From positions 62,001 through 126,000 of the forward strand of contig JAETQF010000005.1 in the NCBI GenBank assembly GCA_021770845.1: 64,000 nt of DNA, given 5' to 3'. Below are positions 38,446 to 49,615 of the stretch, in pieces (within the stretch, counting starts at the first letter, position 1; every line of letters starts with the position of its first letter). Origin of the DNA: Oscillospiraceae bacterium. Its GTDB lineage: Bacteria; Bacillota; Clostridia; Oscillospirales; Oscillospiraceae. Made by a program: the position numbers and the translations under genes. The notes beneath the pieces were generated by a model that was not told where the DNA came from, searched no databases, and saw only the letters and a program-made list of their open reading frames with translations.

Positions 38446-39012
38446 ATGGATCGAAACAAGCTGCTGGATCTGCTGGCCGAGGGGCCGGTGATTGCCGCCG
38501 TGAAGGACGGGGACGGCCTGACCGCCGCCCTGGAGAGCGACGTGTCCGTGATCTTCCTGCTCAGCGGCGACGTGCTCACCATACCGGATGCCGCCGCCCG
38601 GGTAAAGAAGGCGGGCAAGCGGGCCTTCGTCCACCTGGATCTGGTGGACGGGCTGGCCTCCCGGGAGGTGTCCGTGGACTTCATCGCCCGGCAGACCGCC
38701 GCCGACGGCATCATCTCCACCAAGGCCGCCCTCACCCGCCGGGGCCGGGAGCTGGGGCTGGTGAGCATACAGCGGTTTTTCCTGCTGGACTCCATGGCGC
38801 TGGACAACATCCAGCGCCAGCGGCCCCAGGACGCGGATCTCATTGAGGTGCTCCCCGGCCTGATGCCCAAGATCATCCGCCGGGTGGGGCAGATCACCGG
38901 CAAGCCCGTCATCGCCGGGGGGCTCATCTCCGACAAGGAGGACGTGACCGCCGCCCTCAGCGCGGGGGCGGTGGCGGTGTCCACCACCAACCCGAACGTG
39001 TGGCGGATGTGA
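38446..39012 (+). CDS. glpP: Glycerol uptake operon antiterminator GlpP
   Basis: VIAAVKDGDGL, VFLLSGD-like, FVHLDLVDGL, LPGLMPKIIRRV, PVIAGGLISDKEDV. Confidence 0.93.
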   Translation: MDRNKLLDLLAEGPVIAAVKDGDGLTAALESDVSVIFLLSGDVLTIPDAAARVKKAGKRAFVHLDLVDGLASREVSVDFIARQTAADGIISTKAALTRRGRELGLVSIQRFFLLDSMALDNIQRQRPQDADLIEVLPGLMPKIIRRVGQITGKPVIAGGLISDKEDVTAALSAGAVAVSTTNPNVWRM

Positions 39013-39060
39013 CAATTTTTATGGTAAAACCCTGAATTTTCCGATTTGGGAGGTTATTTC

Positions 39061-40593
39061 ATGTACGATGTCCTGATCATCGGCTGCGGCGTCACCGGCG
39101 CGGCCGCCGCCTTCCAGCTGTCCAAGTACCGGCTGAAGGTGGGCATTTTGGAGCGGGAGAACGACGTGGCCCTGGGCACCACCAAGGCCAACTCCGCCAT
39201 CCTCCACGCCGGGTACGACCCGGAGCCGGGGACGCTGATGGCAAAGCTCAACGTCCGGGGGGTGGAGCTGGCCCGGGAGCTGTGCCAGAAGCTGGACGTG
39301 CCCTATCACAACTGCGGATCCCTGGTGCTGGCCTTCTCGGAGGAGGAGCGGCCCGCGGTGGAGGAGCTGTACCGCCGGGGGATCGAGAACGGCGTGCCGG
39401 GGCTGAGGCTGCTCACCGGGGACGAGGCCCGGGCGCTGGAGCCCAACCTGTCCGGGGAGGTGGTGGCCGCCCTCCACGCCCCCTCCGCCGCCATCTGCTC
39501 GCCCTGGGAGTACTGCCTGGCCCTGGCGGAGACGGCGGTGAAAAACGGGGTGGAGCTGCATTTGAGCACCGCGGTCACCGGCCTGGAGCGGACGGCGGAG
39601 GGCTGGACGGTGCGCACCAGCAGCGGGGAGTTCCAGAGCCGCTTCGTGCTCAACGCCGCCGGGGTGGACGCCGCCATTGTCCACGACCTGGCCGCCCCCC
39701 ACGCCTTTGACATCCACCCCAGCCGGGGGCAGTATTACCTGCTGGACAAGAGCGAGGGCGGCCGGGTGAGCCGGGTGATCTTCCAGTGCCCCAGCAAGGT
39801 AGGCAAGGGCGTGCTGGTGGCCCCCACCGTCCACGGCAACCTCATCGTGGGCCCCGACGCGGAGCGGGTGGAGGGGAACGACACCGCCACCACCGGGGAC
39901 GGCCTGTGCTTCGTCCGGGAGACGGCCCGGAAGTCCGTGCCCTCCGTCAACTTCCGGGAGTCCATCCGCAACTTTGCCGGGGTACGGGCGTCCACCGACC
40001 GGGGGGACTTCATTTTGGAGGAGAGCGCCCCCGGCTTCATCGACCTGGCGGGGATCTGCTCGCCGGGGCTGTCCGCCGCCCCCGCCATCGGGGAGTACGC
40101 GGTGGAGCTGCTGCAAAAGGCGGGGCTGGCGCTGGAGCGGAAGGACGACTTTGTGTGCGAGCGCCGCCGCACCCGTTTTAAGGAGCTGCCCCCCCAGGAG
40201 CGGGGGGCGCTGGTGGAGCGGGAGCCCGCCTTCGGCCGGGTGATCTGCCGGTGCGAGACCATCACCGAGGGGGAGATTTTGGAGGCGCTCCACGGCCCCA
40301 TCCCCCCCTGCTCGGTGGACGGGGTGAAGCGCCGGGTGAACGCAGGCATGGGCCGCTGCCAGGGGGGGTTCTGCGGGCCCCGGGTGGTGGACATCCTGGC
40401 CCGGGAGCTGCACAAGTCCCCTGGGGAGATTGTGCAGGATCAGGCGGGCTCCTGGCTGCTGGATCGGGAGACGAAAACCAATGCCGAACCCAATGTAGGG
40501 CGCGACGACCTCGGCGCGCCGCTCAATTCAGCCCACGGCGGGCCGAGTCGTCCCGCCCTACAATCCACAGAAGGAGGTGCCAGCCATGTATGA
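39061..40593 (+). CDS. FAD-dependent oxidoreductase (GlpA-like, glycerol-3-phosphate dehydrogenase type) with BFD-like C-terminal region
   Basis: VLIIGCGVTGAAAAFQLS; ICRCETITEGEILEAL...GRCQGGFCGPRVV. Confidence 0.9.
   Translation: MYDVLIIGCGVTGAAAAFQLSKYRLKVGILERENDVALGTTKANSAILHAGYDPEPGTLMAKLNVRGVELARELCQKLDVPYHNCGSLVLAFSEEERPAVEELYRRGIENGVPGLRLLTGDEARALEPNLSGEVVAALHAPSAAICSPWEYCLALAETAVKNGVELHLSTAVTGLERTAEGWTVRTSSGEFQSRFVLNAAGVDAAIVHDLAAPHAFDIHPSRGQYYLLDKSEGGRVSRVIFQCPSKVGKGVLVAPTVHGNLIVGPDAERVEGNDTATTGDGLCFVRETARKSVPSVNFRESIRNFAGVRASTDRGDFILEESAPGFIDLAGICSPGLSAAPAIGEYAVELLQKAGLALERKDDFVCERRRTRFKELPPQERGALVEREPAFGRVICRCETITEGEILEALHGPIPPCSVDGVKRRVNAGMGRCQGGFCGPRVVDILARELHKSPGEIVQDQAGSWLLDRETKTNAEPNVGRDDLGAPLNSAHGGPSRPALQSTEGGASHV
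40494..40562. repeat. Palindromic repeat PAL-1 inserted in 3' end of the oxidoreductase CDS
   Basis: TGTAGGGCGCGACGACCTCGGCGCGCCG ... CGGCGGGCCGAGTCGTCCCGCCCTACA. Confidence 0.88.
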
Positions 40594-41845
40594 CCTCATT
40601 GTGATCGGCGGCGGGCCCGCCGGGCTGGCCGCGGCCTGCGCCGCCTGGGAGGGCGGACTGCGGAAAATTTTGATTGTGGAGCGGGACAGGGAGCTGGGCG
40701 GCATCCTGAACCAGTGCATCCACAACGGCTTCGGCCTGCACCACTTCAAGGAGGAGCTCACCGGCCCGGAGTACGCCGGACGGTTCGTGAAGCTGCTGGG
40801 CGAGACCGGCGTGGAGGTGCGGCTGGACACCATGGTGCTGGAGGTCACCGGCCACCGCCAGGTGCACATGGTGGGCAAGTCCACCGGCTACCGGGTGGAG
40901 GAGGCCAAGTCCATCGTCCTTGCCATGGGCTGCCGGGAGCGCACCCGGGGGGCCATCGCCATCCCCGGCACCCGCCCCGCCGGGGTGTTCACCGCCGGGG
41001 CCGCCCAGCGGTATGTGAACATGGAGGGCTGGATGCCCGGGAAACGGGTGGTGATTCTGGGCAGCGGCGACATCGGCCTCATCATGGCCCGGCGCATGAC
41101 CCTGGAGGGCGCCAAGGTGCTGGCCTGCGTGGAGGTGATGCCCTACTCCGGCGGGCTGAACCGGAACATCGTCCAGTGCCTCCACGACTACGACATCCCA
41201 TTGTACCTGTCCCACACCGTCACCGACATCAGGGGCCGCGACCGGGTGGAGCAGGTGGTGGTGTCTCAGGTGGACGCCAGCCGCAATCCCATCCCCGGCA
41301 CGGAGATGGTGTTCGACTGCGACACCCTGCTGCTGTCGGTGGGGCTCATCCCGGAGAACGAGCTCACCCGGCAGGCGGGCATCGAGATCGACCGCCGCAC
41401 CAACGGCGCGGTGGTGTACGAGAATATGGAGACCTCCCTGCCGGGGGTGTTCGCCTGCGGCAACGTGTGCCACGTCCACGACCTGGTGGACTTCGTGACG
41501 GCGGAGAGCCAGAAGGCCGGGGCCGCCGCGGCGGCCTACGTGCGGGGCGGCGGGGCCGCCGCCCCTGACCGGGTGCTGGAGGTCAAAAACGGGGACGGGG
41601 TGACCTACACCGTGCCCCAGCGCATCCGGCCCCATCGGGTGGACAAGCTGTGCGGGCTGTTCTTCCGGGTGAACCGGGTGTGCGGGGACAGCGAGATTCT
41701 GGTGAAGTCCGGGGATACCCAGATCGCCCGCTTCAAGCGGGAGCACCTGGCCCCCGGCGAGATGGAGCGCATCGACCTGCCCCGGGCCCTGCTGGACAGG
41801 GCGGAGGGGGAGCTCACCGTGTCCATCCGGGAGGTGGAGCAATGA
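40586..41845 (+). CDS. FAD/NAD(P)-binding oxidoreductase (GlpB-like partner)
   Basis: YDLIVIGGGPAGLAAACAA; CGNVCHVHDLVDFVT. Confidence 0.9.
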   Translation: MYDLIVIGGGPAGLAAACAAWEGGLRKILIVERDRELGGILNQCIHNGFGLHHFKEELTGPEYAGRFVKLLGETGVEVRLDTMVLEVTGHRQVHMVGKSTGYRVEEAKSIVLAMGCRERTRGAIAIPGTRPAGVFTAGAAQRYVNMEGWMPGKRVVILGSGDIGLIMARRMTLEGAKVLACVEVMPYSGGLNRNIVQCLHDYDIPLYLSHTVTDIRGRDRVEQVVVSQVDASRNPIPGTEMVFDCDTLLLSVGLIPENELTRQAGIEIDRRTNGAVVYENMETSLPGVFACGNVCHVHDLVDFVTAESQKAGAAAAAYVRGGGAAAPDRVLEVKNGDGVTYTVPQRIRPHRVDKLCGLFFRVNRVCGDSEILVKSGDTQIARFKREHLAPGEMERIDLPRALLDRAEGELTVSIREVEQ

Positions 41846-42195
41846 AGGAACTGATCTGCATCGTCTGCCCCAAGGGGTGCCACCTGAAGGTGGACGAGGA
41901 AAAGGGCTTTGCCGTCACCGGCAACGCTTGCCCTCGGGGGGCGGAGTATGGTAAACTGGAGCTGACGAACCCCACCAGGGTGGTGACCTCCACCGTGCGG
42001 TGCGAGGGCGGCGCCCACCCCCGGTGCCCGGTGAAAACCGACCGGGCCGTCCCCAAGGGGAAGATCGCCGACGTGATGCGGGCGCTTGATACTGTGTCCC
42101 TTACCGCCCCTGTCCGGGTGGGGCAGGTGGTGCTGGAGAACGTGTGCGGCACCGGGGTGGACGTGGTAGCGACCCGGGATTTGATTTGCCCGTAG
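41842..42195 (+). CDS. DUF1667 domain protein
   Basis: CIVCPKGCHL...NACPRGAEYGKLELTNPTRVVTSTV. Confidence 0.92.
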   Translation: MKELICIVCPKGCHLKVDEEKGFAVTGNACPRGAEYGKLELTNPTRVVTSTVRCEGGAHPRCPVKTDRAVPKGKIADVMRALDTVSLTAPVRVGQVVLENVCGTGVDVVATRDLICP

Positions 42196-42278
42196 GGGAG
42201 GGGCTTGCCCCTCCCGTGGGTATGGTTTTCACCGCGTTCCATATGACGGCGGGCGGGGCAAGCCCCGCCCCTACATAA
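42192..42278. repeat. Palindromic repeat PAL-2
   Basis: GTAGGGGAGGGGCTTGCCCCTCCCG ... CGGGCGGGGCAAGCCCCGCCCCTACA. Confidence 0.85.
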
Positions 42279-42299
42279 TCGAGTGGGAGGTATCGTGAA

Positions 42300-43787
42300 A
42301 TGTCCGGCAAATACATCCTCGCCCTGGATCAGGGCACCACCAGCTCCCGGGTGATCCTGTTCGACCGGGATCAGAACATTTTAGGGGTGAGCCAGAAGGA
42401 GTTTACCCAGTATTACCCCCACGAGGGCTGGGTGGAGCACGACGCCATGGAGATCTGGTCGTCCCAGTACGCCACCATGATGGAGGTGGTGGCCCAGTCC
42501 GGCGTGGCCCCGGAGGACATCGCCGGCATTGGCATCACCAACCAGCGGGAAACCACCATCCTGTGGGATAAGGAGACGGGCCGGCCCGTCTGCAACGCCA
42601 TCGTGTGGCAGTGCCGCCGGACGGCGCCCATTGTGGATCAGCTGCTGGCCGACGGTTTAGGGGATCACATCCGGGAGACCACCGGCCTGATCCCCGACGC
42701 CTATTTCTCCGCCACCAAGATCAAGTGGATCCTGGATCACGTGGAGGGGGCCCGGGAGAAGGCCCGGCGGGGGGAGATCCTGTTCGGCACCGTGGACAGC
42801 TGGCTGGTGTGGAAGCTCACCGGCGGGGCGGCCCACGTCACCGACGTGACCAACGCCTCCCGCACCATGTTGTTTGACATCCACAAGCTGGACTGGGACG
42901 AGACGCTGCTCAACGCCCTGGACATCCCCCGGGCCATGCTGCCCAAGGTCTGCTCCTCCAGCGAGATCTACGGCTACGCCGACATTCAGGGGGTGCGGGT
43001 GCCTATCGCGGGCATCGCCGGGGATCAGCAGGCGGCCCTGTTCGGCCAGACCTGCTTCCAGCCCGGGGACGCCAAGAATACCTACGGCACCGGCTGCTTC
43101 CTGCTGATGAACACCGGGGAGAAGCCCTGTGAGAGCAAAAACGGCCTGCTCACCACCATCGCCATCGGTCTCAATGGGAAGGTGCAGTACGCCCTGGAGG
43201 GCTCCGTGTTCGTGGGCGGGGCGGTGATCCAGTGGCTGCGGGACGAGCTGCGCTTCTTCACCGATTCCAGCGACGCGGAGTATTACGCCCAGAAGGTGCC
43301 GGACAACGGCGGGGTGTACCTGGTGCCCGCCTTTACCGGCTTAGGCGCGCCCTATTGGGATATGTACGCCCGGGGGACCATCGTGGGCCTCACCCGGGGC
43401 ACCAAGCGGGAGCACATCATCCGGGCCGCCCAGGAGTCCATCGCCTATCAGGTGGCGGATCTGGTGGGGGCCATGGAGGCGGACACCGGCCTGCCCCTCA
43501 GCGCCCTGAAGGCGGACGGCGGGGCCAGCCGGGATCGGTTCCTCATGCAGTTCCAGGCAGACATCGTGGGCCGGGAGGTGCGCCGGCCCGCCATCCGGGA
43601 GACCACCGCCCTGGGGGCGGCGTACTTAGCGGGGCTGGCCACCGGCGTGTGGAGCGGCACGGACGAGATCAAGCGCCTTTGGATGTGCGACAACAGCTTC
43701 CAGCCCGCCATGGCCCCGGAGGAGCGGGAGCGGCTGCTGTCCGGCTGGCACCGGGCGGTGGGCCGCAGCCGGGACTGGGCGCGGTAG
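42300..43787 (+). CDS. glpK: Glycerol kinase
   Basis: [32 protein letters not shown]. Confidence 0.96.
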   Translation: MSGKYILALDQGTTSSRVILFDRDQNILGVSQKEFTQYYPHEGWVEHDAMEIWSSQYATMMEVVAQSGVAPEDIAGIGITNQRETTILWDKETGRPVCNAIVWQCRRTAPIVDQLLADGLGDHIRETTGLIPDAYFSATKIKWILDHVEGAREKARRGEILFGTVDSWLVWKLTGGAAHVTDVTNASRTMLFDIHKLDWDETLLNALDIPRAMLPKVCSSSEIYGYADIQGVRVPIAGIAGDQQAALFGQTCFQPGDAKNTYGTGCFLLMNTGEKPCESKNGLLTTIAIGLNGKVQYALEGSVFVGGAVIQWLRDELRFFTDSSDAEYYAQKVPDNGGVYLVPAFTGLGAPYWDMYARGTIVGLTRGTKREHIIRAAQESIAYQVADLVGAMEADTGLPLSALKADGGASRDRFLMQFQADIVGREVRRPAIRETTALGAAYLAGLATGVWSGTDEIKRLWMCDNSFQPAMAPEERERLLSGWHRAVGRSRDWAR

Positions 43788-43815
43788 TACTTTTTCTCGA
43801 GAGAAAAAGTACCAA
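43785..43815. repeat. Palindromic hairpin GTACTTTTTCTCGAGAGAAAAAGTAC (module-C-like) at glpK 3' end
   Basis: Perfect self-complementary sequence resembling module C hairpins. Confidence 0.7.
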
Positions 43816-43955
43816 AAGGGTCTTAGACCCGCGAGCTTGAAACCGTTACCGCCGTGGGCAATCCAGGAGACGTTCTACGTCGGCAACGGTACGAGCCGGT
43901 CAAGACAAAAAGCAGCCCCCCGGCAAAGCCGGGGGGCTGTCTGTTATGTTATCTG

Positions 43956-45632
43956 TTATCGGATACCGGCGGGGATGTGGCCGCCGTTCTTCAGGCGGAA
44001 CTTCTTCGTCTCGTCCTCCAGCAGGTGCACCTGCTCGAACAGCTCGGTGCTGACGGCGGCGGATTCCTCGCTGCTGGCGGAGTTGGTCTGCACCACGGAG
44101 GAGATCTGCCCGATGCCCTCGGACACCTGGGACAGGGACTCGGCCTCCTGGTGGACGGCGTCGGTGATGGAGTGGATGGCCTTGTCGGACTGCACCACCA
44201 GCTCCAGCGCCGCCTTCAGGGACTGGGACACCTCGCCCACGATCCGGCTGCCCCGTTCAGTGGACTGGACGGAGTTCTCAATGAGATCCTTGGTGGCCTT
44301 GGCCGCCTCGTCGGACTTGGAGGCCAGGTTGCGGACCTCGTCCGCCACCACGGCGAAGCCCTTGCCCGCCGAGCCGGCCCGGGCGGCCTCCACCGCCGCG
44401 TTCAGGGCCAGGATATTGGTTTGGAAGGCGATATCCTCAATGGTGGCGATGATCCGGCCGATCTGCTCGGAGGAGTCCGCGATGTCCGCCATGGCGGCCA
44501 CCATCTCCTCCATCTGCTTGCTGCTGAGGGTGACCTGCTCGCTGGTGAGCTTGGCGCTCTTTTGGGCGTTGGCGGCGGCCTCCACGTTGCGGCTGGCGCT
44601 CTTGGACAGGTCGTCCACCGTGGCGTACAGCTCCTGCACCGCGCTGGCCTGCTCCGTGGCCCCCTGGGCCAGGGCCTGGGCCCCGCTGGACAGCTGCTCG
44701 GCGTGGTTGGCCACCCGCTGCTCCGCCTGGACGATGCTGCCCATGGCGCCGGAGATGGACACGGTAAAGCGATCCAGCGCCTCCTCAATGGACTGGAAGT
44801 CGCCGATGTACCGGGCGGAGGTGGACACGTCGAAATTGCCCCGGGACAGCTCGGACATCACCCGGTCAATGTCCTCCACGTATTCCTTGACGCGGCCCAT
44901 GGACTCCTCCAGGGTCAGGGCCAGCTGGCCCAGCTCGTTTTTGGAGCGGTAGCCCAGATCCAGGTTGAGGTGGCCCTCCTGGAGGGGCTGAACCCGCTGG
45001 GTGATCTGCACCAGAGGCTTGATGACATACCGCAGCACATAGACCACCAGGCTGATCAGGGCCACCAGGGCCAGCACCAGGCAGATCACGGTGGAAAAGT
45101 GCATAAAGGCGATGGTGCTGTTCATCGTCTCCGTGCACTCGCTGCTCAGGGCGGTGCCCCGCTCCACCACCTTGTCCAGCAGGCCCACCAGGGTGGTGAG
45201 GTTGGCCTGGATCGTCTCCTGATAATACTGCTGGGCGGTGGTGCGGCTGTTGGAATACAGCCCCAGGGCGGTGCCCGCGGAGGCGTGGAGCTCCTTGTGG
45301 AGGGGCTCGATCTGGGTGCGCAGGGCCTCGATCTGGCTGTCCGGCAGGTTCAGATCGGAGTAGAGCCACTTGCCCAGCACGCAGCTGGTGTGATCCATGC
45401 TGCCGGTGAACTCGGTGCCGGAGTACAGGGCGTTGCTCAGGTTGGCTGACCACTTGTAGTGGGCGGTCTCCGCCTGCTGCACCTGGCTGAGCACATTGGC
45501 GGCCCGGACGCTTTCATCCTGGGTGGCCTCAATGCGGAGAATATTCATGGTAGTGATGCCGCTGAACAGGAAGATGGCCACGATGGCGCAGACGACGCGG
45601 ATGCTGACGGAGCGTTTGATACTGGTACCCAT
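43956..45632 (-). CDS. Methyl-accepting chemotaxis protein with extracytoplasmic CZB-like zinc-binding domain
   Basis: MCP signalling hairpin [40 protein letters not shown]-terminal H..W...[14 protein letters not shown]. Confidence 0.92.
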   Translation of the reverse strand: MGTSIKRSVSIRVVCAIVAIFLFSGITTMNILRIEATQDESVRAANVLSQVQQAETAHYKWSANLSNALYSGTEFTGSMDHTSCVLGKWLYSDLNLPDSQIEALRTQIEPLHKELHASAGTALGLYSNSRTTAQQYYQETIQANLTTLVGLLDKVVERGTALSSECTETMNSTIAFMHFSTVICLVLALVALISLVVYVLRYVIKPLVQITQRVQPLQEGHLNLDLGYRSKNELGQLALTLEESMGRVKEYVEDIDRVMSELSRGNFDVSTSARYIGDFQSIEEALDRFTVSISGAMGSIVQAEQRVANHAEQLSSGAQALAQGATEQASAVQELYATVDDLSKSASRNVEAAANAQKSAKLTSEQVTLSSKQMEEMVAAMADIADSSEQIGRIIATIEDIAFQTNILALNAAVEAARAGSAGKGFAVVADEVRNLASKSDEAAKATKDLIENSVQSTERGSRIVGEVSQSLKAALELVVQSDKAIHSITDAVHQEAESLSQVSEGIGQISSVVQTNSASSEESAAVSTELFEQVHLLEDETKKFRLKNGGHIPAGIR

Positions 45633-45916
45633 GGGATAGGTCCTCCTTCTCGCTTTTTTCAAGGGCTTCGGGGGAGCGGCGCAGGGCCTATCCCCCCGCC
45701 GCGGCAGGCGCGGCAGGCTGTTGGGCAGATTACATACTTATTTTAGCACAGCGCCCAGGCGTATGCAAGAATTTTGTGGAGGGGATCGTATTTTTTCCAG
45801 GACTCCCTGTTCCCGGCTTCCCCGCAACCTGGGGTTGACAAAAAAATAACCCGCGATTGGTGGCGGGCGGGGGCGTTTCATGGTATCATAGGGCCAAAAG
45901 AAAGGAGGCGGAGCCC

Positions 45917-47170
45917 ATGACGGTGGGACAGCGGATCGCGCAGAAGCGCAGGGAGCTGGGCCTGTCCCAGGAGGGGCTGGGGGAGAAGCTGGGGGTGTCC
46001 CGGCAGGCCATCTATAAATGGGAGTCGGACGCCGCCCTCCCGGAGATCGAGAAGCTGGTGAACCTGAGCCGGGAGTTTTCCGTGTCGGTGGACTGGCTTT
46101 TAGGCGAGGAGGACGGGGCTCCGGAGCGTCCCGAGCTGACGGCGGAGCAGCTGCGCATGGTGGAGGAGATCGTGGGGCGGTATCTGGACGCCCGGCCCGC
46201 CGCCGTCCCGCAGAAGGCGGAACCGGAGGAGGGCGGGGAATCGGAACACCCGGAGCCCGAAACGTCCAACCGCCGCCGGCGGTGGATTGCGGCGGCGCTG
46301 GTGCTCATCGGGGTGTTCGCCAGCCTGTTCATCCGGCTGGAGCAGATGCGGCAGGAGAACCAGGGCCTGCAAATGGCGATGGAAGGGATGCTCTCCGATG
46401 TGAACAGCGAGATCTACGCCATCACCCGCCGGGTGGAGGAGGTGCTCCAGAGCCAGAACGCCCTGACGGCGGAGCAGAGCGCCCAGGTGGTGGATCTGGA
46501 TTACAGGGCCAACACCGTCACCATCGAGGCAAGGGTGGTGCCCCGCACCTATGTGGAGGGCGTCACAGCGCAGTTCGCTGTGGTGAGCGGCGGGGAGACG
46601 GTCAACGTGACCGGGGAGCTGGAGGAGAACCACGCCTTCACCGCCCGGATCACCGCCCCCCTTACCGATCAGATCACGGTGTCCGCGGCCTTGCTCAACG
46701 GGGAACAGCGGCAGACCCAGGTGCTGGCGGAATTCACCGACCTGTATAACCGGAGCTTTTCCGGCGTCGCCCCCATGGGCGGAGTGTCCCGGGCCACCAA
46801 AGTCCCGTGGACTTCGGCGCTGCGGGTTCCCATACATCGGGTGGAGGTGTATACCTGGAACGGAGGGCTGGACGACGCCCCGGATCTGGCCAGCGTGCGG
46901 GTGGGCATATTCCAGGATCAGAAGCTGATGGCGTGGCTGACCGAGGAGGGGGAGGGGCCCAAGCCCACGGGAGAGCGCCGGTTCTTCCGGCTGGAGGAGG
47001 AGACGATCTGGATGGAGGCGGGCCACATCTACTGCATCGCTGCCGTGGTGGAGGACGAGGCGGGCCGGAAATGGGTGGAACCGGAAAACGACGTCTATAC
47101 CGTAACGGAGGACGGAATGAAGAAGCAGAGGGTGGAACTCAGCCGGGATCCGGCGGACTGGGAGTATTGA
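45917..47170 (+). CDS. Membrane-anchored XRE-family regulator
   Basis: [65 protein letters not shown]; large C-terminal region. Confidence 0.85.
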   Translation: MTVGQRIAQKRRELGLSQEGLGEKLGVSRQAIYKWESDAALPEIEKLVNLSREFSVSVDWLLGEEDGAPERPELTAEQLRMVEEIVGRYLDARPAAVPQKAEPEEGGESEHPEPETSNRRRRWIAAALVLIGVFASLFIRLEQMRQENQGLQMAMEGMLSDVNSEIYAITRRVEEVLQSQNALTAEQSAQVVDLDYRANTVTIEARVVPRTYVEGVTAQFAVVSGGETVNVTGELEENHAFTARITAPLTDQITVSAALLNGEQRQTQVLAEFTDLYNRSFSGVAPMGGVSRATKVPWTSALRVPIHRVEVYTWNGGLDDAPDLASVRVGIFQDQKLMAWLTEEGEGPKPTGERRFFRLEEETIWMEAGHIYCIAAVVEDEAGRKWVEPENDVYTVTEDGMKKQRVELSRDPADWEY

Positions 47171-47181
47171 ACGAAGCGCAG

Positions 47182-47218
47182 GCGGGGCCGGGGAATTTTC
47201 CTCCGGCCCCGCATTTTT
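47182..47218 (+). terminator. Intrinsic terminator
   Basis: GCGGGGCCGGGG..CTCCGGCCCCGC ATTTTTG. Confidence 0.8.
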
Positions 47219-47361
47219 GTGCGCTTCTTCCCTTGACTGCCGCTTCCGGCGGGCGTAAAATAAACCGTCTGAAATTGGATAAACGGGCAGGCCGGACAAG
47301 GGCGTCCGGGCAGATGGGGTTGAGGCAAGGGGGCCGCACCTGCCCCATGGGAGGAATTCTT

Positions 47362-48963
47362 ATGGCAACGGGCACGAAATTCATCTTTGTCACCGGCGGC
47401 GTGGTGTCCGGCCTGGGCAAGGGCATCACGGCGGCGTCCCTGGGGCGGCTGCTGAAGCAGCGGGGGCTGCGGGTGCGGGTGCAGAAGCTGGATCCCTACC
47501 TCAACGTGGATCCGGGCACCATGTCCCCCTACCAGCACGGGGAGGTGTTCGTCACCGACGACGGGGCGGAGACCGACCTGGATCTGGGCCACTATGAGCG
47601 GTTCATCGACGAAAATCTGACCTTCAACTCCTCCGTGTCCTCCGGCAAGGTGTACTGGAATGTGCTGAACCGGGAGCGGGCGGGGGACTACCTGGGGGGC
47701 ACGGTGCAGATCATCCCCCACATCACCGACGAGATCAAGCGGCACATCTACTCCCTGGAGGGGGAGGACGTGGACGTAGCCATCGTGGAGATCGGCGGCA
47801 CCGTGGGCGATATCGAGTCCCAGCCCTTCCTGGAGGCCATCCGGCAGGTGGCCGCCGAGCGGGGGCGGCAGAACGTGATGTTTATCCATGTCTCGCTGAT
47901 CGTGTCCATCCCCGGCTCCGGGGAGCTGAAGTCCAAGCCCACCCAGCACTCCGCCAAGGAGCTGCTGTCCCTGGGTATTCAGCCGGACGTGATCATGTGC
48001 CGCAGCGACGCTCCCATCCCCCGGGAGATTCTGGACAAGATCTCCCTGTTCTGCAACATCCCCCGGGATCACGCCATCCCCAACCTGACGGCGGAGCTGC
48101 TGTACGAGGTGCCGCTGATGCTGGAGCGGGAGGGGCTGGCCGACGTGGTGGTGCGGCGCTTAGGGCTGATCTGCCACGCGCCGGATCTCACCGAGTGGGC
48201 CACCATGGTGCACCGGGCCAAGCACCCCACGGGGAAGGTGACCATCGCGCTGGTGGGCAAATATGTGGCCCTCCACGACGCGTACCTGTCGGTGGCGGAG
48301 GCCCTCACCCACGGGGGGATTGAGAACGGCGTGTCGGTGGACGTCCGCTGGGTGAACTCGGAGGAGGTCACGGCGGACACGGCGGACAGGCTGCTGGCGG
48401 GGGCCCAGGGGATTCTGGTGCCCGGGGGCTTTGGGAACCGGGGGATTGATGGAAAAATTGAGGCCATCCGGTACGCCCGGGAGAAGAAAATCCCCTTCCT
48501 GGGCATCTGCCTGGGGATGCAGCTGGCGGTGGTGGAGTTCGCCCGGAACGTGTGCGGGCTGACGGGGGCCCACTCGTCGGAGCTGGATCCCCAGACGCCC
48601 TATCCGGTCATCGACCTGATGCCCGACCAGGTGGGGGTGACGGCCAAGGGGGGCACCATGCGGCTGGGCAGCTATCCCTGCCGGCTGAAGGAGGGCTCGC
48701 TGGCGGCGTCGGTGTACGGCGGGTCGGAGATCGGCGAGCGGCACCGCCACCGCTACGAGTTCAACAACAAGTACCGGGAGGCGCTGGAGGGGGCGGGGCT
48801 GTCGCTGTCCGGCCTGTCGCCCGACGGGCGGCTGGTGGAGCTCATCGAGCTGCCGGGGCACCCCTGGTTTGCGGCGTGCCAGTTCCACCCGGAGCTGAAG
48901 TCCCGGCCCAACCGGGCGCACCCGCTGTTCCGGGAGTTTATCCGGGCCGCGGCGGCGCGGTAG
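47362..48963 (+). CDS. pyrG: CTP synthase
   Basis: [27 protein letters not shown]; GATase [16 protein letters not shown]. Confidence 0.97.
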   Translation: MATGTKFIFVTGGVVSGLGKGITAASLGRLLKQRGLRVRVQKLDPYLNVDPGTMSPYQHGEVFVTDDGAETDLDLGHYERFIDENLTFNSSVSSGKVYWNVLNRERAGDYLGGTVQIIPHITDEIKRHIYSLEGEDVDVAIVEIGGTVGDIESQPFLEAIRQVAAERGRQNVMFIHVSLIVSIPGSGELKSKPTQHSAKELLSLGIQPDVIMCRSDAPIPREILDKISLFCNIPRDHAIPNLTAELLYEVPLMLEREGLADVVVRRLGLICHAPDLTEWATMVHRAKHPTGKVTIALVGKYVALHDAYLSVAEALTHGGIENGVSVDVRWVNSEEVTADTADRLLAGAQGILVPGGFGNRGIDGKIEAIRYAREKKIPFLGICLGMQLAVVEFARNVCGLTGAHSSELDPQTPYPVIDLMPDQVGVTAKGGTMRLGSYPCRLKEGSLAASVYGGSEIGERHRHRYEFNNKYREALEGAGLSLSGLSPDGRLVELIELPGHPWFAACQFHPELKSRPNRAHPLFREFIRAAAAR

Positions 48964-49290
48964 GGCAGGGTTGCGCCCTGCCGGGGGCGTTCCTTTCTGC
49001 TCGTGCAGAAAGGAACCGAAAGACACGCTTAGGGGGTGGCCACCGGTTCGACTCCGGGCCAAAGGACGGCCCTGCGCTCACAGGATGGCCGCCCCCTAAG
49101 AACCCCCTTTTACGGGGGCTGTCAGATCGGTGGGTTGGGTGGTTACCCTTCCGGCGCGGAGGGGATACGGACGCGGGGGCCCCTGTCGCCGCTGCCGCTG
49201 AGGGTGCGGGTACTGAGAAGTAGGTGGGATCCACGTCAGATGCGCCTGGGTGTCGGGTGGTGCTTCACGCGGTGGGGATCGGGCGCACCC
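48962..49290 (-). repeat. Dispersed composite element, inverted copy (C-B clear, A degenerate)
   Basis: Reverse complement of the 5030-5170 block: CGTTCCTTTCTGCTCGTGCAGAAAGGAACCGAAAGACACGCTTAGGGGGTGGCCACCGGTTCGACTCCGGGCC. Confidence 0.82.
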
Positions 49291-49299
49291 GCCCTGCTG

Positions 49300-49524
49300 C
49301 TATCCCGGTATCCTGGGATAGGGTTCCCGCACGTTGGTCAGGCCCAACAGATAATCCACGCTGGTATTGTAGAATTTGGCCAGGGCGATTAAAACATCCG
49401 GCGGGATGATCTGCCGGCCTAATTCATATTGACTGTAGGTCTGCTGGTAGCAGTTCAATGCCTCTGCCAGCTGTGCTTGCGTCAAATCGGAATCCTCCCG
49501 CAAATCTCGAATTCTACGGTACAT
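49300..49524 (-). CDS. Small XRE-family transcriptional regulator
   Basis: HTH RDLREDSDLTQAQLAEALNCYQQTYSQYELGRQIIPPDVLIALAKFYNTSVDYLLG. Confidence 0.9.
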   Translation of the reverse strand: MYRRIRDLREDSDLTQAQLAEALNCYQQTYSQYELGRQIIPPDVLIALAKFYNTSVDYLLGLTNVREPYPRIPG

Positions 49525-49558
49525 GATGATCACCTCAGCACCAGTATAAATACAATCA

Positions 49559-49594
49559 ATTCTTGTATTTACGTTCACAAGAATATCTTGTAAA
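49559..49594. promoter_or_regulatory. Dyad operator candidate between XRE and RHH genes
   Basis: TTCTTGT-N10-ACAAGAA overlapping ACAAGA-ATA-TCTTGT. Confidence 0.55.
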
Positions 49595-49615
49595 ATGGGG
49601 TTGAGGTGATTGTTT

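Noticed and set aside
48985-49115. Possible tRNA gene
   Set aside because: Only a T-arm-like motif; no acceptor, D or anticodon stems could be folded
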